From Saprospiraceae bacterium (GTDB lineage Bacteria > Bacteroidota > Bacteroidia > Chitinophagales > Saprospiraceae), in the NCBI GenBank assembly GCA_029251525.1, contig JAQXDE010000016.1, forward strand, positions 186,001-250,000: DNA of 64,000 nucleotides, read 5' to 3'. Every line of letters begins with the position of its first letter. Position 1 is the first letter of the stretch. The notes beneath the pieces are model-generated. The model saw only the letters and a list, made by a program, of their open reading frames with translations. It searched no databases and was not told where the DNA came from. Position numbers and translations under genes: made by a program. Shown here one piece after another: positions 25,994 through 35,072 of the stretch.

Positions 25994-27679
25994 ATGTCAA
26001 AACTATACGAAAATCTAAAAACACTTAATGAATGTTTCTTTCATTGGGAAAAGACAACACCAGATAGTATTTTTCTCCGACAACCACAAGGTGAAAATTG
26101 GAAAACATTAACTTATGCCGAGGCAGGCCAAGAAGCTAGGAAAATGACATCAGCCCTAAGAGCCGCAGGACTTAAGAAAGGTGATCATATTGGTATCTCA
26201 TCTAAGAATTGTTATCACTGGATATTAGCTGATTTAGCCATTATGATGGGCGGTTATATTTCGGTTCCTTTTTATCCAAGTCTGCCTAAAGATCAATTGA
26301 ATGAAGTAATAATAAAAGCTGATTTAAAAGCAATTTTTTGTGGTAAGTATGATGCTTGGGGTGATCGAGCAGAGGGAATTCCAGATAATGTAATTGTAAT
26401 TAGATTCCCCCATTACACAGGGAATTCGAAAGTTGAAATTGGCGAAAAATGGAATGAATTAATAGCATCAAATATTCCATTTAAAGAAAATTATATTCCT
26501 GATTTGGATGATTTATGGACAATCCTTTTTACCTCTGGAACAACAGGCACGCCTAAAGGAGTTATGCATACCTACAAGGCTCCTGCAATGATATTTAGGA
26601 ATGAGGAGTTGACAAATTTTTTAGGTAAAAATCAATTAAAGTCCTATAAATACTTTTCCTTTTTACCTCTAAATCATGTTGCAGAGAGATTAGGTGTTTC
26701 TTCACCAGCAATTTATTATGGAGGATCAATTTCATTTGCAGAATCATTAGCAACCTTTGCGAAAAATTTACAAGATACTCAGCCCAGTTCAATTTTTGCT
26801 GTGCCACGAATTTGGACAAAGTTTTACCTAGGGGTATTAGCTAAAATGTCTCAAAAAAAAATGGATATGTTGTTTAAAATTCCAATTATTTCAGGGATTG
26901 TTAAAAGAAAATTACGAACTGCGCTCGGACTGCGCGATGCTCAAATTACTGCAACTGGAGCAGCAATCACTCCCCAATATTTAAAAGATTGGTATGCAAA
27001 GCTAGGTTTACATTTGATTGAAGCTTATGGAATGACTGAAGTATGTGGCTCGATAACTAACGGACCAGGAAGAAATACACCTTCCGATTCGGTAGGTGAG
27101 GTAGTTCCAAATTGTAAAATAAAAGTAGACCCAGTTACTCAAGAAATTTTGATGGCAAGCCCTTGGATGATGAAGGGTTATTATAAAGATCCAGATTTAA
27201 CTGCAAAAGTTATAATTGATGGTTGGATGCATAGTGGAGACAGAGGATGGATAGATGAAAATGGTTTTCTTCGAGTTGTAGGAAGAGTCAAAGATTCTTT
27301 TAAAACGTCGAAGGGACAATTCATTATTCCAAATCCGATAGAAGAGAAATTATCGCAAAGTGATTTTATTGAACAAGTTTGCGTAGCAGGTTTAACTACT
27401 CCTCAACCAGTTGCTTTAGTAAATCTCTCAGAGATTGCTATGGCAACAGAAAAAGAACAGATTGAGAAAATTCTAAATGAAGAGTTGAAAAGGACAAATG
27501 CTAATTTATCAGGTTATCAGAAAATTTCAACGATTATCATTAACAAAGAAATTTGGTCAGAAAGTAATGAAATGTTGACACCTACTCTGAAAATTCGCCG
27601 AGGAAAAATTGATGAAAGATATAATGATAAATATCTTGCGTGGCATGAAGCGAATGAAAAAGTAGTTTGGGAAGCTTGA
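25994..27679 (+). CDS. AMP-dependent acyl-CoA synthetase/ligase
   Basis: 561 aa. It has the adenylate-forming motifs: LFTSGTTGTPKGVMHTY (P-loop, near residue 180), EAYGMTEVCGSITNG (near 340), and HSGDRGWIDENGFLRVVGRVKDSFKTSKGQFI (near 410-445), the last two typical of long-chain fatty-acyl-CoA ligases and related AMP-binding enzymes. It would activate a carboxylic acid, likely a fatty acid, to its CoA thioester with ATP. An alpha/beta hydrolase and an acyl-CoA dehydrogenase follow on the same strand, fitting fatty-acid catabolism. Substrate chain length is not determined. Confidence 0.88.
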   Translation: MSKLYENLKTLNECFFHWEKTTPDSIFLRQPQGENWKTLTYAEAGQEARKMTSALRAAGLKKGDHIGISSKNCYHWILADLAIMMGGYISVPFYPSLPKDQLNEVIIKADLKAIFCGKYDAWGDRAEGIPDNVIVIRFPHYTGNSKVEIGEKWNELIASNIPFKENYIPDLDDLWTILFTSGTTGTPKGVMHTYKAPAMIFRNEELTNFLGKNQLKSYKYFSFLPLNHVAERLGVSSPAIYYGGSISFAESLATFAKNLQDTQPSSIFAVPRIWTKFYLGVLAKMSQKKMDMLFKIPIISGIVKRKLRTALGLRDAQITATGAAITPQYLKDWYAKLGLHLIEAYGMTEVCGSITNGPGRNTPSDSVGEVVPNCKIKVDPVTQEILMASPWMMKGYYKDPDLTAKVIIDGWMHSGDRGWIDENGFLRVVGRVKDSFKTSKGQFIIPNPIEEKLSQSDFIEQVCVAGLTTPQPVALVNLSEIAMATEKEQIEKILNEELKRTNANLSGYQKISTIIINKEIWSESNEMLTPTLKIRRGKIDERYNDKYLAWHEANEKVVWEA

Positions 27680-27730
27680 TTCTTTTTAAAAATGAAGAAG
27701 GAATTATCACTAATAAAAATGTAAAAAAAA

Positions 27731-28684
27731 ATGAAATTTATTTTAAGAAAAGTACTAATTATTATAGGAGTTATTATCCTGATAATTTTAGGTTACACTT
27801 GGATGAATTATGCATCTGATAAGTCGTTTGAGGAATTAAAATCAAAATGGGCATATGATAACTCTCAGTTTATTGAAATGAATGGAATGCCAGTTCATTA
27901 CAGAATTAATGGGGAAGGTGAACCATTAGTCCTGATTCATGGGACAGGATCATCATTGCACACTTGGGAAGGTTGGACAGAAGTTTTAGAAAAGGATTTT
28001 AAAGTAATTAGTCTAGATATGCCAGCCTTTGGGTTGACTGGTCCAAATCCTGACAAAGAATATACTTTAGCATATTATTCTAAATTTTTAGACACTTTTC
28101 TTAAGCAAATTAATGTAGATCAATTCAGCATTGCAGGAAATTCTTTGGGAGGTGGGATTGCTTGGAAATATGCTTCACTTTTTCCAAATAAGGTAAAAGG
28201 TATGGTATTAATTGATCCGATTGGATATCCTAGAAAAGGTGAATTACCATTTGCCTTGCGATTAGCTTCAAATAAATATGCGAGTAAATTTTTGAAAACC
28301 ATTACACCAAAATCTTTGTTTTATAAAAGTATGAACGAGGTATTTCATAATGATGAATTGGTGACAGATAAGTTAGTTAATCGTTATTATGAATTGTATT
28401 TGAGAGAAGGAAATCGACAAGCATTTGTAGACAGAGCAATGTCAAAAGAAACAATAGACACGTCAGAAATTGCTGCAATAAAAACCCCTACTTTAATTCT
28501 TTGGGGAGAAACTGATGAATGGATTTCTGTGGAAGATGCTCCTAAGTTTCAGAGAGATATTGAAGGAGCCGAGTTAATCATCTATCCAAACGCTGGACAT
28601 GTTCCGATGGAAGAGTTACCTGAACTTACTGCAATTGATGCACGTATATTTTTAAGGAAAAATTTGGAAAAAGAAATGAAATAG
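27731..28684 (+). CDS. Membrane-anchored alpha/beta hydrolase
   Basis: 317 aa. An N-terminal membrane helix (about residues 8-26, VLIIIGVIILIILGYTW) anchors an alpha/beta-hydrolase domain. Visible elements are the oxyanion region LIHGTGSSLHTWEGW, nucleophile elbow AGNSLGGGIAW (Ser), acid in ILWGETDEWI and catalytic His in YPNAGHVPMEE. It is an esterase, lipase or similar hydrolase acting at the membrane. It lies between the acyl-CoA ligase (51 nt upstream) and acyl-CoA dehydrogenase, suggesting release of acyl groups for activation; that link is an inference. Confidence 0.87.
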   Translation: MKFILRKVLIIIGVIILIILGYTWMNYASDKSFEELKSKWAYDNSQFIEMNGMPVHYRINGEGEPLVLIHGTGSSLHTWEGWTEVLEKDFKVISLDMPAFGLTGPNPDKEYTLAYYSKFLDTFLKQINVDQFSIAGNSLGGGIAWKYASLFPNKVKGMVLIDPIGYPRKGELPFALRLASNKYASKFLKTITPKSLFYKSMNEVFHNDELVTDKLVNRYYELYLREGNRQAFVDRAMSKETIDTSEIAAIKTPTLILWGETDEWISVEDAPKFQRDIEGAELIIYPNAGHVPMEELPELTAIDARIFLRKNLEKEMK

Positions 28685-28801
28685 GATTTGTCCACAACTG
28701 AAGATTAATTTGTTTTTACTTTCCCTAGTTATACGGTTTTAGTTTTTTTTACCAATAATTTTGACAAGTAAATGATTATTTTATAAGTAAAAAAAGAATA
28801 A

Positions 28802-30007
28802 ATGAGCTCAAGTATTCAATTACCTCGAGATGTTTATGGGTCTGAAGAACATCAAATGTTGAGAGAGACAGTTTTAGAATTTTTTAAAACAGAGGTTGAA
28901 CCTAATCGAGAGGAATGGGAAAAAAATACAGCTTGCTCCCGTGAAGTTTGGTTAAAAGCAGGAGAGTTAGGTTTATTGGGGCTGACCCTTGATCCTAAAT
29001 ATGGAGGTTCAGGCTTGGACTTTAGTTTTAGTGCATTGGCAATTGAAACTTTTGCAAAAACTGGTGCCGATTCTCCAGGAATTTCAATGCATTCAGATAT
29101 AGTTATTCCTTATATCGAAAAACATGGAAGTGACGTAGTTAAGGATAAATATTTGCCAAAAATGTGTTCAGGAGAAAGCATTGGCTCCCTTGGAATGACT
29201 GAACCTTCTACAGGAAGCGATGTTCAGGCTATTCGAACTACCGCAGTTGATATGGGTGATCATTATTTGGTAAATGGCAGTAAAACTTTCATCACAATTG
29301 GTTATACTTCGGATTTTACTTTGACGGCTTGCAAAACAGAGAATGGAATTAGTCTAATTATAATTGATGCTGATTTAGATGGTTTTACGAAAGGGAAACC
29401 CTTTAAAAAATTAGGTCTTAAAACAAGTGATACTTGTGAATTGTTTTTTGATAATGTAAAAGTTCCTAAAGGTAATTTGATTGGAGAAGAAGGCAAGGGA
29501 TTTATATACATGATGCAAGAATTACCTAGAGAAAGATTGACTATTGCTCTCCAAGCAATTGGTTCAGTAAGAGGAGGATTGGAATTAACAGCTGCCTACA
29601 CCCAGGAACGAACTGCTTTTAAACAACCAATTTGTGCTTTCCAAAATACACAATTCAAACTGGCTGAAGTAGCTACTCAGCTGGAAATAAATACTGCTTT
29701 TGTTGATAAATGCACTGAGCTTTTGGCACGAAAAGAACTAACTCCTGAACTTGCTTCCATGGCTAAATATGCTTCAACTGAAATGCAAGGAAAAATGTTG
29801 GATGAGTGTCTTCAATTGTTTGGTGGGTATGGATACATGTGGGAATATCCCATTACAAGAATGGTGGCTGATGCCAGAGTATCAAGGATTTATGGGGGAA
29901 CCAATGAGATAATGAAGTTGATGATTGCTAGGGCAATTTTCTCTGATTACTTTAAGGAAATGAAAGCGAAAAGAAGAGCAATGAAAATGTCACAGAGCAA
30001 TAATTAA
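28802..30007 (+). CDS. Acyl-CoA dehydrogenase
   Basis: 401 aa, usual length. N-terminal helical domain, then the FAD-binding middle region with GSLGMTEPSTGSDVQAIRTTA and the TFITIGYTSDFTLTA segment, and the C-terminal helices with QFKLAEVATQ and LFGGYGYMWEYPITRMVADARVSRIYGGTNEIMK, where the last Glu is the likely catalytic base. It oxidises acyl-CoA to enoyl-CoA and passes electrons to ETF. It follows the ligase and hydrolase on the same strand, so the trio is a plausible fatty-acid oxidation set. A hairpin follows 5 nt after the stop. Confidence 0.92.
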   Translation: MSSSIQLPRDVYGSEEHQMLRETVLEFFKTEVEPNREEWEKNTACSREVWLKAGELGLLGLTLDPKYGGSGLDFSFSALAIETFAKTGADSPGISMHSDIVIPYIEKHGSDVVKDKYLPKMCSGESIGSLGMTEPSTGSDVQAIRTTAVDMGDHYLVNGSKTFITIGYTSDFTLTACKTENGISLIIIDADLDGFTKGKPFKKLGLKTSDTCELFFDNVKVPKGNLIGEEGKGFIYMMQELPRERLTIALQAIGSVRGGLELTAAYTQERTAFKQPICAFQNTQFKLAEVATQLEINTAFVDKCTELLARKELTPELASMAKYASTEMQGKMLDECLQLFGGYGYMWEYPITRMVADARVSRIYGGTNEIMKLMIARAIFSDYFKEMKAKRRAMKMSQSNN

Positions 30008-30012
30008 TGCTA

Positions 30013-30049
30013 AACGGCGAATGGTTATTAAACATAACTATTCGCCGTT
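30013..30049 (+). terminator. Hairpin after acyl-CoA dehydrogenase gene
   Basis: 16-bp stem with one G-U pair (core acggcgaat/attcgccgt) and a 5-nt loop, followed only by a weak aatttcaagttt T-run. Probably a terminator for the plus-strand gene. Confidence 0.6.
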
Positions 30050-30297
30050 AATTTCAAGTTTGATAGAAAAGTTGATTCTATTTTCAGTTGTGTGGTCTAG
30101 TCTAAAATGAACTTATATAATATTAGAAAGGTTATGGATACTTTGATAATTTACCTTTGATTCTTGTTCTGTTAGATATTAAAAAACACTTTAGTAGGTT
30201 TATTAACTATCTAAAAGGTCATAGGTGATTGCAAATAGACAGTAGGGAAATTATTCGCTGTTAGTTTAAAGATTCATATAGTAACTTTTGGAGAAGG

Positions 30298-30954
30298 TCA
30301 ATCAATTTTCATTTCAGGAATGTTCCCTTCAACGATTAATCGACCTTCTGTCGCGTTTTTTATTTCTTCAACAGTAACCCCTGGGGCACGCTCAATTAAT
30401 TTGAAGCCTTCTGGAGTTATGTCTAAGACTGCTAAATTCGTTACTACTTTTTTGACGCACTTGACCCCTGTCAATGGCAGGGAGCATTGTTTCAGCAATT
30501 TACTTTCTCCACGTTTATTTGTGTGCATCATTGCAACAATAATATTGTCAGCCGAGGCAACCAAATCCATCGCCCCACCCATGCCCTTAACCATTCGACC
30601 AGGGATTTTCCAATTAGCAATGTCTCCATTATCAGCCACTTCCATTGCCCCTAGTACCGTTAATTGAATGTGCTTTCCCCTTATCATCGCGAAGCTAGTC
30701 GCAGAGTCAAAGATAGAGGCACCTGGCATAGGAGTAATCGTTTGTTTACCTGCATTAATCATGTCTGCATCTTCTTCTCCCTCTAATGGAAATGGCCCCA
30801 TTCCAAGAATTCCATTTTCAGATTGGAACTCGACATCAATCCCCTCAGGAATATAGTTAGCGATCAACGTTGGAATCCCAATGCCTAAGTTGACATACCA
30901 ATTATGCCGTAATTCTTGTGCTATTCTTTTAGCAATACCTTTTTTATCTAACAT
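30298..30954 (-). CDS. scoB: 3-oxoacid CoA-transferase subunit B
   Basis: 218 aa. Family I CoA-transferase beta subunit: NLGIGIPTLIANYIP near the start, the SENGILGMGPFP motif with the catalytic Glu, GGAMDLVASADNIIVAMMH and CVKKVVTNLAVLDI. With subunit A it moves CoA from succinyl-CoA to acetoacetate, allowing ketone-body use, or works on similar acids. The subunit A gene lies 83 nt upstream on the same strand, and both are probably co-transcribed. It converges on the acyl-CoA dehydrogenase gene. Confidence 0.92.
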   Translation of the reverse strand: MLDKKGIAKRIAQELRHNWYVNLGIGIPTLIANYIPEGIDVEFQSENGILGMGPFPLEGEEDADMINAGKQTITPMPGASIFDSATSFAMIRGKHIQLTVLGAMEVADNGDIANWKIPGRMVKGMGGAMDLVASADNIIVAMMHTNKRGESKLLKQCSLPLTGVKCVKKVVTNLAVLDITPEGFKLIERAPGVTVEEIKNATEGRLIVEGNIPEMKID

Positions 30955-31037
30955 TTTTTTAATGGTTAATTGTGATTGATTAATAGTTGATTAACCGAAT
31001 TGAAAGGAACAAAACCTAAAACTGATAACCTTTTTCA

Positions 31038-31742
31038 TTAACTGTTTTCACGTTGTCTCACCGTTCGTTGTTCTATCCGTTTTTCATATTTTTCTCCTTG
31101 GAAAATTCTTTGAACAAAAATTCCTGGGGTGTGAATCGTATTTGGATCAAGTTCACCAGGTTCAACCAACTCCTCAACTTCAGCAATCGTAATTTGTCCA
31201 GCCATAGCCATTAGTGGATTAAAATTCCGAGCAGTACCTTTGAATAAAAGATTGCCATATCGATCCCCTTTCCAAGCTTTAACAATAGCAAAATCAGCCG
31301 ATAATGCATGTTCTAAAATATGAGGTTTACCATCAAAATATCTTACTTCCTTTCCAAAAGCGACTTCAGTTCCATATCCTGCAGGTGTGAAAAAAGCAGG
31401 AACTCCAGAACCACCAGCTTGACATCTTGCAGCTAATGAACCTTGAGGGATTAAATCCACTTCTAATTCTCCGCTTAACATCTGTCGTTCAAATTCATCA
31501 TTTTCTCCTACGTATGATGAGATCATTTTTTTAATTTGTCTTTTCTGTAATAACAACCCAAGACCAAAATCATCAACACCGGCATTATTTGAAATGCAAG
31601 TTAAATTGGTGATACCCTTTTTAACTAAAGCAGCAATGCAATTCTCAGGAATACCGCATAACCCAAAACCACCTAGCATCAAAGTCATTCCAGATTCGAT
31701 ATCTTTTACCGCTTCCTGAACATTCGCAACTAATTTATTCAT
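31038..31742 (-). CDS. scoA: 3-oxoacid CoA-transferase subunit A
   Basis: 234 aa. Family I alpha-subunit motifs: [62 protein letters not shown] and [22 protein letters not shown]. It pairs with the subunit B gene 83 nt downstream on the same strand. The two subunits form the succinyl-CoA:3-ketoacid transferase seen in many Bacteroidota. Context with acyl-CoA ligase and dehydrogenase genes points to fatty-acid and ketone-body metabolism. Confidence 0.92.
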   Translation of the reverse strand: MNKLVANVQEAVKDIESGMTLMLGGFGLCGIPENCIAALVKKGITNLTCISNNAGVDDFGLGLLLQKRQIKKMISSYVGENDEFERQMLSGELEVDLIPQGSLAARCQAGGSGVPAFFTPAGYGTEVAFGKEVRYFDGKPHILEHALSADFAIVKAWKGDRYGNLLFKGTARNFNPLMAMAGQITIAEVEELVEPGELDPNTIHTPGIFVQRIFQGEKYEKRIEQRTVRQRENS

Positions 31743-32095
31743 AGATTTAAAAATTTAATTTAAAATGGTATTGGTCAATAGAACCTATTATCCTACGACA
31801 AAAGTCAAATGTAAAAAAAAATACGTGGAAATCTAATCTATTGTTTTGTGAATAATGTTTAAAAAAGTTCTATTTTACATTTTTCAATAAAAATGAAAAG
31901 CTAGCATCAGGAGTTGAATATATGGTGGTTTGCGGTGGTGGGTGTTTTGTCGTTGTAAGTCTATTGAAAAGTTGAATTAGTTACTAAGAGAACTTGGGAG
32001 CTTTGAAAAGATTTGACAATAAAAAATTGGTTAGAAAGTGTATTAATTGAGGTTGAAATTGAAAAGGAAGATTAACTGGAAATATGTAAAAATCT
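31743..32095. other. Divergent intergenic region
   Basis: 353 bp between scoA and the phosphoesterase gene. It contains a G-rich stretch (near 31924-31950, ggtggtttgcggtggtgggtg) unusual for this AT-rich DNA. No gene or clear promoter pair is supported. Confidence 0.35.
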
Positions 32096-32599
32096 ATGAA
32101 GAGAATTGGATTACTCTCAGATACACATAGTTATTTTGATGAAAAAATCTATGATTATTTTAGTGAGGTAGATGAAATTTGGCATGCAGGAGATATTGGC
32201 TCAATGCAAGTCGTGGAAAAATTAGAGGCGTTTAAACCACTTCGTGCTGTCTATGGAAATATTGATAATGCAACCATTCGAGCTGCATTTCCTTTAAATA
32301 ATATTTTCATGTGTGAAGAGATGAAAGTATGGATTACTCATATTGGTGGTTATCCCGGACGATACAACTCAAGAGTTCGAGAAGATATGAAGGCAACTAA
32401 TGCCGATGTTTTTATAACAGGGCACTCACATATTTTAAAGATTATGCCTGATCGGAAAAACGATCTTTTGCATATTAATCCGGGTGCTGCTGGTATTTCT
32501 GGTTTTCATAAAATAAAAACCATGGTAAGGTTTGCAGTTGATGGAAGAAAAATAAAAGCTATGGAAGTTATTGAACTAGGTAAGAGAGGCCAAGGTTAG
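32096..32599 (+). CDS. YfcE/MJ0936-type metallophosphoesterase
   Basis: 167 aa. Metal-ligand motifs are in order: LLSDTHSYFD (DxH), HAGDIGSM (GD), VYGNIDNATIR (GN), ITHIGGYPGRYN and ITGHSHILKI (GHxH), then INPGAAGISG. This matches the small calcineurin-like phosphodiesterases of the YfcE/MJ0936 group, which hydrolyse phosphodiesters with two metal ions. Cytoplasmic, no signal peptide. The natural substrate is unknown. It stands alone. Confidence 0.9.
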   Translation: MKRIGLLSDTHSYFDEKIYDYFSEVDEIWHAGDIGSMQVVEKLEAFKPLRAVYGNIDNATIRAAFPLNNIFMCEEMKVWITHIGGYPGRYNSRVREDMKATNADVFITGHSHILKIMPDRKNDLLHINPGAAGISGFHKIKTMVRFAVDGRKIKAMEVIELGKRGQG

Positions 32600-32701
32600 A
32601 ATGTATCTTTAAAGTATTATTTACCAATCTACTAAGAAGCTTGCAATAATTTTATTAAAGAATTTTAAAAATATATTTGATTTATTTTTCTTTTAAATCC
32701 A

Positions 32702-32899
32702 ATGCACAAATTTAATTTAAATGCGCCAGCTTCACTTTTTGGATTTATTCAAGCTTCCATAGAATTTCCTATTGATTTTGATTTGGTATTTAACCTGATT
32801 AATATTTTAGCGATAAGTGAAAGTGAGGGAGGGAATTTATTAGTTCACAGGAAATACTATTTTAATCCTGGTTTTGGTGTTCTGCCATACGGTGAGTAA
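32702..32899 (+). CDS. Possible small hypothetical protein
   Basis: A 65-codon frame from ATG at 32702 (MHKFNLNAPASLFGFIQAS) sits between the phosphoesterase and Gfo/Idh genes on the same strand. No signal peptide, no membrane segment and no recognised motif. Only the open frame and position support it; it may be chance. Confidence 0.22.
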   Translation: MHKFNLNAPASLFGFIQASIEFPIDFDLVFNLINILAISESEGGNLLVHRKYYFNPGFGVLPYGE

Positions 32900-32977
32900 T
32901 TGATTGGGTATCAATAAAGAAATAAGGCGAAATAAAAAATACACATTTATAGTTTTAAAATAAACAATAATTTTCAA

Positions 32978-33985
32978 ATGATATTGAAAAATAAATCACT
33001 TAATTGGGGTATTTTAGGTTTAGGAAAAATAGCAGGTCAGTTTGTCAATGATTTAAAATTAATTGAAGATGTTTCAGTTGTAGCTTGTGCATCTCGGTCA
33101 ATGTCAAATGCAATAAACTTTGCAGGACAACATGAAATTGGAAGAAGTTACGGGAGTTATCAAGAACTTTTTAAAGATGACGAGGTAGAAATAATTTATA
33201 TTGCAACTACTCATGATTCACATGCTGAGTTGAGTATTGAAGCTATGAAAAATGGAAAGCATGTATTATGTGAAAAACCATTGGCAATTAATCGGAAAGA
33301 TGTTCAAAGAATGGTGGAAGTTTCCCGGAAATGTAATGTTTTTTTGATGGAAGCTTTTTGGGCAAGATTCAATCCAACAGTGCGTGCTGTATTAAATCAA
33401 ATTAAGAATAATTCTATCGGTGAGGTAAATTACTTAAATGTAGATTTTACTTTTGCTAGGAATGATGCAGATGATAGCCGCATGTTAAATTTGGAAATAG
33501 GAGGAGGCTCATTAATGGATATGGGAGTTTATCCAGTTTTTCTAGCTTATGTTATTTTTGGTAAACCAGAACAAATATTGGCCGCAAGTAGAATGCACAC
33601 CACAGGTGCTGATTTACAAACTTCAGCTATTTTTAAATATAAAAATGGAATGGCCAACATAATGAGTGGTTTTGTTTCTCAATCAGATATGATGGCAAGG
33701 ATTTATGGAACCGAAGGACGAATTTTTATTGATCCAGTCTGGCACGAATCTGAAGGTTATACTCTTATCAAAGGTAATAAAGGCGATAAAAATGGATATG
33801 AGAAGAATAAATATACGCTACCGAAATTTGGAAAAGGATACACTTATGAAATTGAGGAATGTAAAAAATGTCTTTCACAACATAAAATAGAGAGTAATTT
33901 ATGGTCTCATCAAAATAGTTTAGATTTGATTGAAATTACAGATGAAATTCGCGGTCAAATTGGATTAAAATATCCTTTTGAATAA
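32978..33985 (+). CDS. Gfo/Idh/MocA-family oxidoreductase
   Basis: 335 aa. The N-terminal Rossmann fold shows NWGILGLGKIAGQFVNDL and, in the expected place, GKHVLCEKPLAINRKDVQ (EKP motif, whose Lys is catalytic), and the second domain includes GGGSLMDMGVYPVFLAY (catalytic Asp/Tyr-type position). This is an NAD(P)-dependent oxidoreductase acting on sugars, inositols or related polyols, closest in pattern to trans-1,2-dihydrobenzene-1,2-diol dehydrogenase-like members. The substrate is unknown. Monocistronic. Confidence 0.9.
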   Translation: MILKNKSLNWGILGLGKIAGQFVNDLKLIEDVSVVACASRSMSNAINFAGQHEIGRSYGSYQELFKDDEVEIIYIATTHDSHAELSIEAMKNGKHVLCEKPLAINRKDVQRMVEVSRKCNVFLMEAFWARFNPTVRAVLNQIKNNSIGEVNYLNVDFTFARNDADDSRMLNLEIGGGSLMDMGVYPVFLAYVIFGKPEQILAASRMHTTGADLQTSAIFKYKNGMANIMSGFVSQSDMMARIYGTEGRIFIDPVWHESEGYTLIKGNKGDKNGYEKNKYTLPKFGKGYTYEIEECKKCLSQHKIESNLWSHQNSLDLIEITDEIRGQIGLKYPFE

Positions 33986-34294
33986 AACTAATTACGAAGG
34001 GGAATCGAATTTTAAAGTGCTTAATAGTTAAGAGTGAAATTAGATTTTGATTAGTTAAAACGAAGTGAAGGCTTTGCCCAGATTTAGTATTAGGATAAGA
34101 AAAGAAATTATTTTTAAAACTTTGTTATAAGTGTGATCACTATTTTAAGGATCAATAATAATTGAATGAGATTAAGGTTAGTCAAAACTTCGGCCAGATA
34201 AATGTTACATTATTGAAGAATTATTCTAGAGAGATTTGACTAATTGAAATCCATTATCACTATTTGTACCTTTAAATAATTCTGCTGAAATTAT

Positions 34295-34423
34295 TTAATC
34301 CAACCTATTCGTTATTTTTTCAATTCTTGAATGGGTTGAAAAAACAAAAAAGTATTGCAGGATAGTAGATTTGGTATTTGTAAGAGCTTCTAATTCTTCC
34401 CAGGTTTTGCCTTCGTCTTCACT
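34295..34423 (-). pseudogene. Remnant of a BNR/sialidase-like gene
   Basis: A minus-strand frame directly after a stop codon encodes SEDEGKTWEELEAL, an excellent BNR (Asp-box) repeat as in WD40/YVTN/BNR sialidase-like glycosyl hydrolases. The frame then drifts to unrelated sequence and stops at 34295. In related bacteria a BNR-repeat gene is often next to a MoaD/ThiS-like gene; that gene is found here just upstream (34664-34936, same strand). The most economical reading is a decayed partner gene, known only from this short stretch. Confidence 0.5.
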
Positions 34424-34465
34424 TTAATGTAATTATATTTTTCAATGTCTATGATTTAAGTAAGC

Positions 34466-34612
34466 CTATTTTAGTTTTACTTCGATTTTTACGTTAACCA
34501 AATTTACAAGGGTTTCCATAAAATGTAATTTTTCACATATCAATTTGACAGCTTCGTAGAGATGGATCATCAATCTTTTGAATACCAATTTAAAAGTGGT
34601 TTTTGTATTCAT
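34466..34612 (-). CDS. Doubtful 48-aa frame
   Basis: ATG at 34612, stop TAG at 34466, 52 nt downstream of the MoaD/ThiS-like gene on the same strand. The product is basic and helical-looking (MNTKTTFKLVFKRLMIHLYE) with no known motif. It may be part of the decayed region instead of a gene. Confidence 0.15.
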   Translation of the reverse strand: MNTKTTFKLVFKRLMIHLYEAVKLICEKLHFMETLVNLVNVKIEVKLK

Positions 34613-34663
34613 TATGGATTAAAAAGTTGCCTTAAGGGAAGCTAAGAAAAAAGAAAATATTTA

Positions 34664-34936
34664 TTAACCTCCACTCAATGCTTGCATAATGAAAATCTCA
34701 CTTGTATGATCTACCGAATCTGTCATTTTAATCCTGTCTAAAATCAATTCTCCATCCACAAAAATATTGACGTGTTTTCGCAAAGCACCTCTTTCATCAA
34801 CCAAGTAGTTTTTAATCCCAATATACCTAGTGTCAATTTTTTCTAAAATTTCATTTACATTTTTTACCTCTAATTCTAAATCACTAAGATTGGGGTAAAA
34901 CCGCTTTAAAGCATATGTAAATTTTACTATTGCCAT
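34664..34936 (-). CDS. MoaD/ThiS-like ubiquitin-fold sulfur carrier
   Basis: 90 aa with a beta-grasp pattern (VKFTYALKRFYPNLSDLELE, RKHVNIFVDGELI) and a C-terminal LSGG, the di-glycine needed for adenylation and thiocarboxylation in MoaD/ThiS proteins. Such proteins carry sulfur for molybdopterin, thiamine or other pathways. The specific role of this bacteroidete subgroup, which commonly neighbours BNR-repeat sialidase-like genes, is unclear. No moaE, moeB or thi genes are nearby. Here the neighbour seems to be decayed. Confidence 0.8.
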   Translation of the reverse strand: MAIVKFTYALKRFYPNLSDLELEVKNVNEILEKIDTRYIGIKNYLVDERGALRKHVNIFVDGELILDRIKMTDSVDHTSEIFIMQALSGG

Positions 34937-35072
34937 CTAATTTTTTTTTTAAGCTTCATTGTTTAAACAAAATTACGAAAAAGTGTTACTTTATTATTTC
35001 TAATTAATTTTTTTGCACCAAAAAATATATCTTTAGTAAAGAAATAGGATTTTTTTAATAAATTAATTTTCC

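Larger units (their letters stand above)
33986..34663. other. Gene-poor gap with decayed sequence
   Basis: 678 bp without an intact recognised gene. On the minus strand it holds a sialidase-like remnant (34295-34423) and a 48-codon frame of doubtful value (34466-34612). The rest shows no domain in any frame. Confidence 0.45.
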
